Part shown: in pieces, positions 44,568 to 53,404 of the stretch
How the letters are laid out: every line of letters starts with the position of its first letter
Numbering within the stretch: position 1 is the stretch's first letter
From: Arcobacter sp. CECT 8985
GTDB lineage: Bacteria > Campylobacterota > Campylobacteria > Campylobacterales > Arcobacteraceae
NCBI RefSeq assembly: GCF_004116495.1
Contig: NZ_PDKC01000006.1
Coordinates: forward strand, 1-64,000
Length of the DNA: 64,000 bases
Reading direction: 5' to 3'
Position numbers and translations under genes: made by a program
The notes under the pieces: model-generated
Databases searched by the model: none
What the model was told of the DNA's origin: nothing
What the model saw: only the letters and a program-made list of their open reading frames with translations

Positions 44568-45584
44568 TTATCTAGAAAAAGCAATTCCAAATCCAATTTT
44601 ATTTATCTGTCTATCATAATCAATTAGGCTATCACCATAGCCTGTAAATACTTGAAAATATCCAAAACTATTAGCAAAATCAAGAAAACTTGGAAGAGGA
44701 AATGTCCAATTAAATTCAGCTGAACCTTTATTATTAGAAGTTCTTAAATTATTTCTTAATTTTAATTCAAAAGTATGGTTTTTATATGGATATATTAACG
44801 TAATATCACCATAACCTAAATATTTTTCTATATCTTTATTATCATCACTATTTTCATCTTCTGGAATTCTATACCAAATTCTTGGAACAAAAACTAAATT
44901 TGTTAATTGAAAATAACTCTCTAGGTATACTCTGTTCCAAGATCTTGATTTTTCATCTCCTTGTCCATTGGATTCGTGTAAGAGTGAAATCTTGTATGCT
45001 TTTAATGCTGAGTCTTTATTTCCATACGGAAAAGTAACAAAAACTTCTGGTTGGTAATTTGATTCTCTAAATGGAGATGAGTCTTCTGTTGTTTGCCAGT
45101 ATGATTTTTGAGTATAACCAAATGAAATGGTTTCATTTAAACCAAAAGAGTTATAAAATAGAGGTTTTTCGAAACTAAACTGAAACTTTGTTTCATACTG
45201 TTTTCTATCATTTTTTGCTTTTGTATCAAAAGTTATAGGAAGAAGATAGTTAGTTTTGTATGGATAAAGACCAAAATCTCTTATTATCATCTGCTCTAAA
45301 GTATTTGAAGTTTGTTTGTCTTGTATCTTTATATGTTTTTTAAAGAATTTTTTTCTAATTTTTTCAAATTTATCAGCTTCTTTGAGCACTTTTGTTGTTT
45401 TTTGTGATTTAGATATTTCTGTTTTTTCATATTGTTTTAATGCAATTTGTTTATATATTTGCATCGCTTCTTTATAGTTTCTATTTTTTTCAAAAGCTTT
45501 TGCTTTTTTTAAAAGTTGATTATCTATAGTTTCAGCATATAAAAAGCCACTATAAATAAAAGCAATTAGAAGTAAAAGTTTCAT
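44568..45584 (-). CDS. pldA: Outer-membrane phospholipase A1 (OMPLA)
   Basis: The 338-residue protein has a signal peptide (KLLLLIAFIYSGFLYA), a TPR-like N-terminal extension (residues 22-65) not present in the E. coli enzyme, and a beta-barrel domain with the active-site motif LLHESNGQGDEKSRSWNR holding the catalytic His and Ser and a nearby Asn. It ends with aromatic-rich strand KIGFGIAFSR, as required for barrel insertion. It cleaves phospholipids that leak into the outer leaflet. GGAAAA precedes the ATG. Confidence 0.88.
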   Translation of the reverse strand: MKLLLLIAFIYSGFLYAETIDNQLLKKAKAFEKNRNYKEAMQIYKQIALKQYEKTEISKSQKTTKVLKEADKFEKIRKKFFKKHIKIQDKQTSNTLEQMIIRDFGLYPYKTNYLLPITFDTKAKNDRKQYETKFQFSFEKPLFYNSFGLNETISFGYTQKSYWQTTEDSSPFRESNYQPEVFVTFPYGNKDSALKAYKISLLHESNGQGDEKSRSWNRVYLESYFQLTNLVFVPRIWYRIPEDENSDDNKDIEKYLGYGDITLIYPYKNHTFELKLRNNLRTSNNKGSAEFNWTFPLPSFLDFANSFGYFQVFTGYGDSLIDYDRQINKIGFGIAFSR

Positions 45585-45677
45585 AAAGTTTTCCTATATT
45601 TTTAGTGCAATATTTATAACACAAAATATCTTTAATTATCTTATTTTTTATTTTTAAAATAGCTTTTCAAGAAAAAA

Positions 45678-45686
45678 TGCTATAAT
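45678..45686 (+). promoter_or_regulatory. Extended -10 promoter of the rpe operon
   Basis: TGCTATAAT lies about 33 bp before the rpe start, a TG-extended -10 box. Confidence 0.55.
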
Positions 45687-45718
45687 CCCCAAAAATTAAA
45701 TATTAAAGGTTATACTTT

Positions 45719-46360
45719 ATGCTTGTAGCACCCTCAATACTTTCAGCAGATTTTGGCAAATTAAACGAAGAGATAAAAGCAATTTGTGATGGTGGATGTG
45801 ATTTAGTTCATGTTGACGTTATGGATGGACATTTTGTTCCAAATATGACAATTGGTCCAGTTGTAGTAAATCCAGTTGCAAAAGTTGCAACAAAACCACT
45901 TGATGTACATCTTATGGTTGAAAATAATACTTTTTTTGTTGATTTATTTGCACCTTTAAAACCAGAATATATATCATTTCATATAGAGAGTGAAAAACAT
46001 CCCCATAGACTTATTCAAAAAATTAAATCTTATGGTATAAAACCAGCAATTGTATTAAATCCCCATTCAACTCCTGAAAGTATTGAATATCTACTTGAAG
46101 ATTTAGATATGGTATTACTAATGTCTGTAAATCCTGGTTTTGGTGGACAAAAGTTTATTTCAAGTGTAATTGAAAAATCATCAAAATTAAAAGAACTTAT
46201 CAAAAAAAGAAATCCAAACTGTCTAATTGAAGTAGATGGTGGAGTAAATGATAAAAATGTACAACAATTAAAAGATGCAGGTGTTGATGTTGTTGTTGCT
46301 GGAAGTTATGTATTTAAAAATGAGGATTATTCAAAAGCAATAAAAAGTTTACAGGTATAA
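45719..46360 (+). CDS. rpe: Ribulose-phosphate 3-epimerase
   Basis: The 213-residue TIM barrel begins VAPSILSADFGKLNEEI and has HVDVMDGHFVPNMT, DVHLMVENN, MSVNPGFGGQKF and EVDGGVNDKN with the metal-binding His and Asp residues. It interconverts ribulose-5-phosphate and xylulose-5-phosphate. AAAGG precedes the ATG. It heads a four-gene run with trpF, an exonuclease gene and an HD-hydrolase gene. Confidence 0.96.
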   Translation: MLVAPSILSADFGKLNEEIKAICDGGCDLVHVDVMDGHFVPNMTIGPVVVNPVAKVATKPLDVHLMVENNTFFVDLFAPLKPEYISFHIESEKHPHRLIQKIKSYGIKPAIVLNPHSTPESIEYLLEDLDMVLLMSVNPGFGGQKFISSVIEKSSKLKELIKKRNPNCLIEVDGGVNDKNVQQLKDAGVDVVVAGSYVFKNEDYSKAIKSLQV

Positions 46361-46370
46361 AGATAATATA

Positions 46371-46964
46371 ATGCGTGTAAAAATATGTGGAATAACAAAC
46401 TTAAAAGATGCACTTGATGCAGTAGAAGCAGGTGCAAATGCATTGGGCTTTGTATTTTATGAAAAGAGTCCAAGATATATAGATCCTTTAGAAGCTAGAA
46501 AAATAGTTGATCTTTTACCTCCATTTATTCAAGCAGTTGGATTGTTTGTTAATGAATCTTCTAAGCATATTAATGATATATGTAAAGTATCAAATATGCA
46601 ATTAGCACAAATTATTGATGATAAAGATAATACAGATTTTGATAATTTAAATATAAAATATATTGAAGTAGTAAGAGCAAAATCAAAAGAAGATATTCAA
46701 AATCTAGATAAAAATAGTTACTATTTAGTTGATGCATTTGTTCAAGAGTTTGGCGGTGCTGGAAAAAGAGTAGCTTTAGAATGGTTTGATTCAATTGATT
46801 GTTCTAAGATTATCTTAGCAGGAGGATTAACATCTTCTAATTTAAAAGAGCTAAAAAATTATAACTTTTTTGCTGTTGATGTAAGTAGTGGGGTAGAATC
46901 ATCAAAAGGAAAAAAAGACACAGAAAAAATGAAAGAGTTTATGAAATCAGCAAATGAGAAGTAA
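46371..46964 (+). CDS. trpF: Phosphoribosylanthranilate isomerase
   Basis: The 197-residue TIM barrel has RVKICGITNLKDALDAV with the catalytic Cys, LGFVFYEKSPRYI, VGLFVN and the catalytic Asp in LVDAFVQEFGGAGK. It performs the Amadori rearrangement in tryptophan synthesis. trpC lies separately at 58313, so the trp genes are dispersed here. Its end overlaps the exonuclease gene by 11 bp. Confidence 0.95.
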   Translation: MRVKICGITNLKDALDAVEAGANALGFVFYEKSPRYIDPLEARKIVDLLPPFIQAVGLFVNESSKHINDICKVSNMQLAQIIDDKDNTDFDNLNIKYIEVVRAKSKEDIQNLDKNSYYLVDAFVQEFGGAGKRVALEWFDSIDCSKIILAGGLTSSNLKELKNYNFFAVDVSSGVESSKGKKDTEKMKEFMKSANEK

Positions 46965-47754
46965 AAGAAAAAATAAAACCGTCTTATCAAACATTGATAA
47001 ATTAGTTGCAAAACTAAAAACAAAGCAAATGCCATTGGAAGAGTTTCTAATGCAGTTAGATAATTTTAAAGATACATTTTATGATAATCCAGAATTAGAG
47101 TTTGAATTATTACTTTCAAATGGTCTGCCTATTGAATTAGATGGAGATAATATCTATTTAAAGACTGCAAGAACACTGATTAGTGAACAAACTTTTTGTA
47201 TTGTAGATATTGAGACAAATGGTTCAGATGTACAAAAAGGTCAAATAATTGAATTGGGTGCAGTAAAATATAAAAATGGTAAAGTTATTGATAAATTTGA
47301 CTCACTAGTTTATGCCAAGCAAGTTCCAAGATATATCCAAGAAGTTACGCATATAACTCCTAAAATGTTAGAAGATGCGCCTGTAATAGAAAAAGTTTTA
47401 AGAGATTTTAAAATCTTTTTAGAAGATGATGTTTTCGTAGCTCACGATATTAAATTTGATTATAACTTTATATCTAACTCTTTTAAAAAATATCACTTAG
47501 GAAAATTAGAAAATAGAAAATTATGTACTATTGCACTTGCAAAAAGAACAATTCCTGCACAAAGATATGGATTGGATTTTTTAAAAGAGTTATTAAAAAT
47601 TAATATAGATAATTTACATAGAGCATATAGTGATGCTATTAGTACGACTTATCTTTTACAAAAAAGTTTAGATAAATTGCCAGAAGAGATTAAAACAACT
47701 GAAGATTTGATTAGTTTTACAAAGTCAAATAATATTATAAATCAGGGGAGATAA
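46954..47754 (+). CDS. DnaQ-like 3'-5' exonuclease (DNA polymerase III epsilon type)
   Basis: The 266-residue protein has an N-terminal helical extension (residues 1-75) and then the DEDDh exonuclease core: FCIVDIETNGS, VAHDIKFDYNF and HRAYSDAISTTYLL. It trims 3' ends of DNA or acts as proofreading subunit. The start ATG lies inside trpF, with no clear ribosome site, which suggests coupling. The HD gene starts 1 bp after its stop. Confidence 0.88.
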   Translation: MRSKRKNKTVLSNIDKLVAKLKTKQMPLEEFLMQLDNFKDTFYDNPELEFELLLSNGLPIELDGDNIYLKTARTLISEQTFCIVDIETNGSDVQKGQIIELGAVKYKNGKVIDKFDSLVYAKQVPRYIQEVTHITPKMLEDAPVIEKVLRDFKIFLEDDVFVAHDIKFDYNFISNSFKKYHLGKLENRKLCTIALAKRTIPAQRYGLDFLKELLKINIDNLHRAYSDAISTTYLLQKSLDKLPEEIKTTEDLISFTKSNNIINQGR

Positions 47755-47755
47755 T

Positions 47756-48295
47756 ATGTTTTCACAAGAGAATTATTTAAAAGCATTAAATTTTGCAGCA
47801 GTAGCACATGGTGAACAAAAAACACCAAAAGATTTACCTTATTTAACACATCTTTGTAGTGTTGCAATGGAAGTTATTCATGCGACAGTAGAATCAAATA
47901 TGTCAGATGAAAAAGCAGATTTAGCAATTACTTGTGCATTATTACATGATGTTATAGAAGATACATCTTTTACATTTGATGATATTTTTGATAATTTTGG
48001 ACTTGAGGTAGCTGAAGGAGTTGATGCACTTAGTAAAGATAAAAAACTTCCTAAAAAACAACAAATGCAAGATAGTCTAAATAGAATTTTAGAACAACCA
48101 TATGAAATTCAGTTAGTAAAATTAGCTGATAGAATTACAAATTTACAAGAGCCACCAAAACATTGGGATAATGAAAAGAAAAATGATTATTTAAAAGAAG
48201 CAAAAATTATCTTATCATGTTTAAAAAATTCGAATCTTTATTTATCTGCAAGATTAGAAAAAAAGATTGAAGAGTATAATCAATATCTTGATTAA
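47756..48295 (+). CDS. HD-domain phosphohydrolase, SpoT/MESH1-like
   Basis: The 179-residue protein has LNFAAVAHGEQ, PYLTHLCSVA, LLHDVIEDT and LVKLADRITNL, the four motifs of the (p)ppGpp hydrolase domain of RelA/SpoT. No synthetase, TGS or ACT domain follows, so it looks like a small stand-alone alarmone hydrolase; other pyrophosphorylated nucleotides are possible substrates. AGGGGAG precedes the ATG. Last gene of the rpe operon. Confidence 0.87.
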   Translation: MFSQENYLKALNFAAVAHGEQKTPKDLPYLTHLCSVAMEVIHATVESNMSDEKADLAITCALLHDVIEDTSFTFDDIFDNFGLEVAEGVDALSKDKKLPKKQQMQDSLNRILEQPYEIQLVKLADRITNLQEPPKHWDNEKKNDYLKEAKIILSCLKNSNLYLSARLEKKIEEYNQYLD

Positions 48296-48308
48296 CTCTT
48301 CTTTATTA

Positions 48309-50573
48309 TTATTTTAATTTTTGTGCTACAAGCTCATTTACTACTTTAGGGTTTGCTTTTCCATTTGTAGCTTTTAAAACTTGACCTATAAAAAATCCAA
48401 ATAATTTTTGGTTTCCAGCTTTAAATTTCTCTACATTTTCTGGATTCTTTTCAATTATTTCATCGATAATTGGTAAAATAGTATTAGGATCACTAATTTG
48501 AACTAATCCTTTATCTTCAACAATTTTAGAAGGTTCATCTCCAGATTTTACCATCTGTTCAAATACTTGTTTTGCTATTTTGCTAGAAATAGTCTCATCA
48601 TCTATCATTTTTGCAAGTTGAGCAATATGTGAGGCATTGAATTTTAATTCATTTATTTCTTTTTCTTTTAACTCTTTAGCTACATCATTTGCCACTATAT
48701 TTGCCAAAGAAATAGGGCTATTTAACTCTTTTAATGCTTGCTCATAAAAAGATGAAAGTTGTTCATCTCTTGTTAAAATATTTGAAACTTCATTATTAAG
48801 TTTTAATTCATTTGTATATCTATCAAAAAGTTTTTGTTGAGTAGCTGTTAAAGGTTCTGCTTCACCATGAATAACCTCTTTTTTCTCTGCTTTTTGAGTT
48901 GTTTGAGTTTTTACTTTACTTTCATCTTTTTTACTTTTTTTAGCCCAAGAGTCTTTAAGTCCAACAATTTTGTTAAATACTGGTTTATCATCACTATAAT
49001 CAACTGGATCTGCATAAAAATAACCTTCTCTTTCAAACTGAAATCTTACATCAGCTTTTTCATTTATTACAGCTGGTTCTATTAATGCATCTTTTATAAT
49101 AGTAAGTGAATTTGGATTTAAATCTTCAAGACCTTCAGGAGCTTCATTTTTATATAGTCTATCATAAAGTCTTACTTCGACTTTTTTTGCTTGTTTAGCT
49201 TCAACCCAATGAATTGCACTTTTTACTTTTATTCCACTTGTATCATGACCACTTTTTGAATTTGGTGCATATTCTGCTTTTATTTCAGTTATATTTCCAT
49301 TTTCATCTTTTATTACTTCTTTACAAGTAATAATATAAGCATATCTAAGTCTTACTGGTTGTTCTGGTGTTAAACGGTTATATCCTTTTATAGGATTTTC
49401 CATAAAGTCATCTCTTTGAATATAAATTTCACTTGAGAAAGGTAATTTTCTAGAACCTTCTTTAGGAACATCATGGGGATAGTATGAAGCTTCAATTTCT
49501 TCACTTCCTTCATAATTTTCAATAGTAACTTTAATAGGATCAAGTACACACATAACTCTTGGAACTTTTTTATTTAAATCATCTCTAATACAAAATTCAA
49601 GTTGAGAGACATCAACCATAGAGTTTGCTTTTGCAATACCTATTTGATCACAAAAATTTAATATAGATTCAGGAGTATATCCTCTTCTTTTATATCCTGC
49701 AATTGTTGGTAGTCTTGGATCATCCCAACCATTTACATAGTTCTCATTTACAAGCTCTAAAAGTTTTCTTTTACTCATAACTGTATAGTTTACACCAAGT
49801 CTAGCAAATTCATGTTGGTATGGTCTTGGAGGTTGAAGTTCTAAAGCATCCAATACCCAATCATAGATATCTCTATTATTTTCAAATTCAAGTGTACATA
49901 TTGAGTGTGTCACACCTTCTATATAATCAGATAAACAGTGAGCAAAATCGTACATAGGATATATACACCATTGATCTTTTGTTCTAAAATGAGTTGCATG
50001 TCTAATTCTATATAATAAAGGATCTCTTAGTTTCATATTTGCAGCACTCATATCAATTTTTGCTCTTAAAACATGTTCTGCATCTTTAAACTCACCATTT
50101 TTCATTTTTTCAAAAAGTTCAAGATTCTCTTCAATTGTTCTATTTGCATATTTACTTCTTTTTCCAGGCTCTGTTACTGTTCCTCTGTACTCTTTCATCT
50201 GTTCTTCAGAAATACTATCTACATATGCTTTTCCCATTTTAATTAGTTTTACAGCATATTCATATATTTTAGGAAAATAATCAGAAGTATGTTTTACTTC
50301 TCCTTTCCATTTGAAACCTAGCCATTGTACAGCATCTTTTAATGCTTCCACATATTTTGTATCTTCTGTAGTTGGATTTGTATCATCCATTCTAAGATTA
50401 CAAAAACCATCATAATCTCTAGCAATTCCAAAATTTATACAAATTGATTTTGCATGTCCAATATGTGGAAATCCATTAGGTTCAGGAGGAAATCTAGTAA
50501 TAATTTGTTTATATTTGTTTGATTCTAAGTCCTTTTCAACTATTGTTCGTAAAAAATCTTTGTTTTCACTCAT
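48309..50573 (-). CDS. glnS: Glutaminyl-tRNA synthetase with C-terminal YqeY/GatB-like tail
   Basis: The 754-residue protein has the class I core: PPEPNGFPHIGHAKSI (HIGH) near residue 27 and VMSKRKL (KMSKS) near 265, then the GlnRS anticodon-binding barrels to about residue 540. A Lys-rich linker leads to about 185 residues (NSPISLANIVANDVAKEL to the end) that resemble the tRNA-binding tail of GatB and YqeY, as known for Deinococcus GlnRS. It charges tRNA-Gln directly. Helicobacter and Campylobacter instead use the GatCAB route, so this gene is notable for the phylum. AAAGG stands before the ATG. Confidence 0.94.
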   Translation of the reverse strand: MSENKDFLRTIVEKDLESNKYKQIITRFPPEPNGFPHIGHAKSICINFGIARDYDGFCNLRMDDTNPTTEDTKYVEALKDAVQWLGFKWKGEVKHTSDYFPKIYEYAVKLIKMGKAYVDSISEEQMKEYRGTVTEPGKRSKYANRTIEENLELFEKMKNGEFKDAEHVLRAKIDMSAANMKLRDPLLYRIRHATHFRTKDQWCIYPMYDFAHCLSDYIEGVTHSICTLEFENNRDIYDWVLDALELQPPRPYQHEFARLGVNYTVMSKRKLLELVNENYVNGWDDPRLPTIAGYKRRGYTPESILNFCDQIGIAKANSMVDVSQLEFCIRDDLNKKVPRVMCVLDPIKVTIENYEGSEEIEASYYPHDVPKEGSRKLPFSSEIYIQRDDFMENPIKGYNRLTPEQPVRLRYAYIITCKEVIKDENGNITEIKAEYAPNSKSGHDTSGIKVKSAIHWVEAKQAKKVEVRLYDRLYKNEAPEGLEDLNPNSLTIIKDALIEPAVINEKADVRFQFEREGYFYADPVDYSDDKPVFNKIVGLKDSWAKKSKKDESKVKTQTTQKAEKKEVIHGEAEPLTATQQKLFDRYTNELKLNNEVSNILTRDEQLSSFYEQALKELNSPISLANIVANDVAKELKEKEINELKFNASHIAQLAKMIDDETISSKIAKQVFEQMVKSGDEPSKIVEDKGLVQISDPNTILPIIDEIIEKNPENVEKFKAGNQKLFGFFIGQVLKATNGKANPKVVNELVAQKLK

Positions 50574-50647
50574 CTATTAAACCTTTTGATATATCTTATT
50601 ATAAGGAAGATATTTTATCTAATTAGAGCTTATATTGAGGCAACTTT

Positions 50648-50678
50648 AGTGCTTTATTGATGATTTTAATAAAGCACT
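50648..50678 (+). terminator. Orphan terminator-like hairpin
   Basis: AGTGCTTTATT pairs perfectly with AATAAAGCACT (9-base loop), followed by TTTT. No plus-strand gene now ends here, so it may be left over from a lost gene or act on the glnS side. Confidence 0.55.
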
Positions 50679-50702
50679 TTTAATAATAATTTACTTAAAA
50701 GC

Positions 50703-50954
50703 TCTTGTTCTTGTTTATCTAATTTTGAAAAAGATGCATCTTTTGTAATGAATGCAAATATTAGTATAGCATTAAACTCAAATGTATTAAGTGAGTCTTA
50801 TTTAAATATCGAAAAAATTATTTCAATTGCATAAGAGTATAAAGTTGATGCAATACATCCTGGATATGGATTTTTATGTGAAAATGACTTTATAAAAAAT
50901 AGTAAAGAGATAACTTCTTTTAAAAGTTGGAGAAACTTTATAGAGCAAAATTAG
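50703..50954 (+). pseudogene. Biotin carboxylase N-terminal fragment (gene relic)
   Basis: In one frame the sequence reads KDASFVMNANISIALNS, then SESYLNIEKIISIA, a TAA stop, and YKVDAIHPGYGFLCENDFI. SESYLNIEKII and DAIHPGYGFL(S)EN are invariant parts of the biotin carboxylase N-terminal domain of acetyl-, propionyl-, methylcrotonyl- or urea carboxylases. The normal start, the ATP-grasp domain and everything after are missing, and a stop interrupts it at about 50831. The rest of the 383-bp gap between glnS and the GlxA-type gene holds only the hairpin at 50648. Confidence 0.85.
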
Positions 50955-50956
50955 CT

Positions 50957-51892
50957 TTATAAAGTCTGTTTAAATTTTTTTCTATACTCTTTTGGATTTA
51001 ATGAAGTCTGTTTTTTGAAAAGCTTTCTAAAACTATTTTCGTCAAAATATCCTATTTCAAGAGTTATTTCTGAAAGTTTTTTTTCAGTAGAGATTAAAAG
51101 TTCTTTTGCTTTTTCGACTCTTAGATTTTTAAGATATTGTATGGGTGAACTATTTATGGCTTTTTTAAATCTTCTAGTAAATGTTTTATCTGTTAAATTT
51201 ACTTTTTGTGCAAGTAAAGAAACAGAAATTTGTTCATTAAGATTATTTTTCATCCATTCAATAATATTTTTTATTTCTTTATCATCATATAAAAAGATAG
51301 TAGAAAAGGATTTATATGATTTTTGAGATACTCTTCCTCTATCAATTATCATCAAGTTTGCTAATTGTGTAGCTGTTCTATTACTATGAAATTTTTCAAC
51401 TATATAAAGACATAAATCTATATAAGCATTAATGCCACCTGCTGTTATTATATTTTTCTGTTCAATAAGAATTTTATCAACATCTAATTTTATATTTGGA
51501 AATTCTTTTTTAAACTTATCTTCATATGCCCAATGGGTTGTGGCTTTTTTATTATCTAGAAGTTTTGTCTGAGCTAATATAAAGCTACCAATACAAGCTG
51601 AAGCTAAGATTGCATTTTTTGAGTGCTGAAAAACTAACCATTTTATTATCTTTTTATCAACAATATAACAGTTATCTCTTAATTTTGGAGGTATTATAAC
51701 TACATCATAAACATCTTCAAAGTTTAGTATTTTAGTATCAAAAATATTTGATTTTTCTAAACTGACAAATGTAGTTTTTATCTCTTGTTCATCTTTTGCT
51801 TTGCAATAATTATTATTTATCATAAAAATATCTTCTATTCCAAATGCAGCAGATTTTAATACATTTTTTAAAATTAATATTGCAATTTTCAT
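50957..51892 (-). CDS. GlxA-type AraC regulator with DJ-1/PfpI-like domain
   Basis: The 311-residue protein has an N-terminal class I glutamine amidotransferase-like (DJ-1/PfpI) domain, with SACIGSFILAQTKLLDNKKA at the nucleophile-elbow position and HWAYEDKF after it, and two C-terminal AraC helix-turn-helix motifs (VSLLAQKVNLTDKTFTRRFK and LSEITLEIGYFDENSFRKLF). The start is ATG 51892, with AGGA 5 bases upstream; the frame is open to 51922. It is divergent from the metallo-beta-lactamase-fold gene, a possible target. Confidence 0.88.
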   Translation of the reverse strand: MKIAILILKNVLKSAAFGIEDIFMINNNYCKAKDEQEIKTTFVSLEKSNIFDTKILNFEDVYDVVIIPPKLRDNCYIVDKKIIKWLVFQHSKNAILASACIGSFILAQTKLLDNKKATTHWAYEDKFKKEFPNIKLDVDKILIEQKNIITAGGINAYIDLCLYIVEKFHSNRTATQLANLMIIDRGRVSQKSYKSFSTIFLYDDKEIKNIIEWMKNNLNEQISVSLLAQKVNLTDKTFTRRFKKAINSSPIQYLKNLRVEKAKELLISTEKKLSEITLEIGYFDENSFRKLFKKQTSLNPKEYRKKFKQTL

Positions 51893-51988
51893 TTTTGTCC
51901 TGAATAACTTGTTTTGTGTCAAAAATACCTATTTGAGATTGTATCATATTATATGATAATTACAATATAAAAAATTAAAGGATAAAAG

Positions 51989-52759
51989 ATGAAATTTACA
52001 CAAATAAGAAATGCAACAGTAAAACTACAATATGCAAAAAAAAGTTTTTTAATAGATCCTGTATTAGCACATAAAAATGCATATGCTGGTTTTAAAGGAA
52101 CATTAAATGAACATATAAATTGGCCAACAGTAGATTTACCATGTGATATAGATTCAATTTTAGATGTGGATGCAATTATTATAACGCATACACATCCTGA
52201 TCATATAGATGATGCTGCTTTTAAATTGATTCCCAAAAATATGCTTTTATTTGTGCAAAATGAACAAGATAAGGTGTTTATAAAAGAAAAAGGCTTTACA
52301 AACATAAGAATTTTAGATGGAAATACAATTTTTGAAGGAATTAATATTTCAATTACAAAAGGTCAACATGGTTCTGATGAAATAATGGAAGTTTTATCTC
52401 AAAGATTAGGAGTTGTTTCAGGATTTGTTTTACAACATAAAGATGAAAAGACATTATATTTAGCAGGTGATACAGTTTGGAATAGTGATGTTGAAGATGC
52501 AATTAATACATATAAACCAGAAATTATTATTTTAAATGCAGGGGATGCTCAAATTCCAAAATTAGGTTCAATTATTATGGGTAAAAAGGATACTTTAAAA
52601 GCACATAAATTAGCACCTAATGCAACTATTATTGCAACACATTTAGAAGCTGTTAATCATGCAGCTTTATCAAGAATAGAGTTAAGAAAATATATAAAAC
52701 AAAATAATATAGAAAAATATGTTTTAGTTCCAGAAGATGGTGAAAGTTTCAAAATCTAA
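51989..52759 (+). CDS. Metallo-beta-lactamase-fold hydrolase (UlaG-like)
   Basis: The 256-residue protein has the HxHxDH motif in IIITHTHPDHID, a later metal-binding Asp in YLAGDTVWNSDVE and a C-terminal His in IATHLEAVNHA. It belongs to the UlaG/L-ascorbate-6-phosphate lactonase-like branch of the fold; substrate unknown. AAAGGATA precedes the ATG. The GlxA-type regulator is divergent, 96 bp away. Confidence 0.87.
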   Translation: MKFTQIRNATVKLQYAKKSFLIDPVLAHKNAYAGFKGTLNEHINWPTVDLPCDIDSILDVDAIIITHTHPDHIDDAAFKLIPKNMLLFVQNEQDKVFIKEKGFTNIRILDGNTIFEGINISITKGQHGSDEIMEVLSQRLGVVSGFVLQHKDEKTLYLAGDTVWNSDVEDAINTYKPEIIILNAGDAQIPKLGSIIMGKKDTLKAHKLAPNATIIATHLEAVNHAALSRIELRKYIKQNNIEKYVLVPEDGESFKI

Positions 52760-52824
52760 TAAATAGATTTTGAAATAATTATATTAACTACAACATCTTT
52801 TTTATTTACTAAAAAGATGTTGTA
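52747..52824. terminator. Tandem terminator hairpins
   Basis: Two hairpins stand in a row between convergent transcripts: TTTCAAAATCTA paired with TAGATTTTGAAA (52747-52775, covering the stop codon) and TACAACATCTTTTT paired with AAAAAGATGTTGTA (52789-52824). Confidence 0.75.
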
Positions 52825-52829
52825 ATACT

Positions 52830-53396
52830 TTATTTAGATTCATTTAATACTTCTTTTGCGTATTTAATTCCTAAATCAAATGCTTTGTTATTTATATCAT
52901 GTACTTTTTCGGGTACTTTTGAAAGCATTGTTTCTCTTAAAATTTCATTATCAACAATATCACCTGTCATATGATTTGCAATTGATAAAGCAAGTACTGA
53001 TTGTGTAATTACATTTCCTACTTCTTCTTTTGCAATTGTAATAATAGGAATTTCATATATTTTAAATTTTTCTCTATCTTCTTTAGTTGGTTTTACTAAA
53101 TTTGGTTCAATTACAATAATTCCACCGTCTTTTACACCTTGTTTAAATTGGTCATATGAAATTTGTGCAACTGAAAGCATAAAGTCAATTTCACCATCAT
53201 TTGCATAAGGAAATAAAATAGGTTCATCTTCAAGTGTAATATCCACAACTGTAGGTCCACCTCTTACTTGAGAAGTATAAGTTGCTGTTTTTAGTCCATA
53301 ACCACCTGCTTTTATTTTTGCTGCTGCAAAAATTGAACCTGCAAGTAAAACACCTTGTCCACCTACACCTGTAAATCTCATTAATGTTTTAGCCAT
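52830..53396 (-). CDS. oorC: 2-oxoglutarate:acceptor oxidoreductase, gamma subunit
   Basis: The 188-residue protein has RFTGVGGQGVLLAGSIFAAA and TYTSQVRGGPTVVDITL, typical of the gamma domain of 2-oxoacid:acceptor oxidoreductases. It is the last gene of oorDABC. The complex oxidatively decarboxylates 2-oxoglutarate to succinyl-CoA, passing electrons to a low-potential acceptor, and replaces 2-oxoglutarate dehydrogenase in Campylobacterota. Confidence 0.94.
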   Translation of the reverse strand: MAKTLMRFTGVGGQGVLLAGSIFAAAKIKAGGYGLKTATYTSQVRGGPTVVDITLEDEPILFPYANDGEIDFMLSVAQISYDQFKQGVKDGGIIVIEPNLVKPTKEDREKFKIYEIPIITIAKEEVGNVITQSVLALSIANHMTGDIVDNEILRETMLSKVPEKVHDINNKAFDLGIKYAKEVLNESK

Positions 53397-53404
53397 TTTA
53401 TCTC

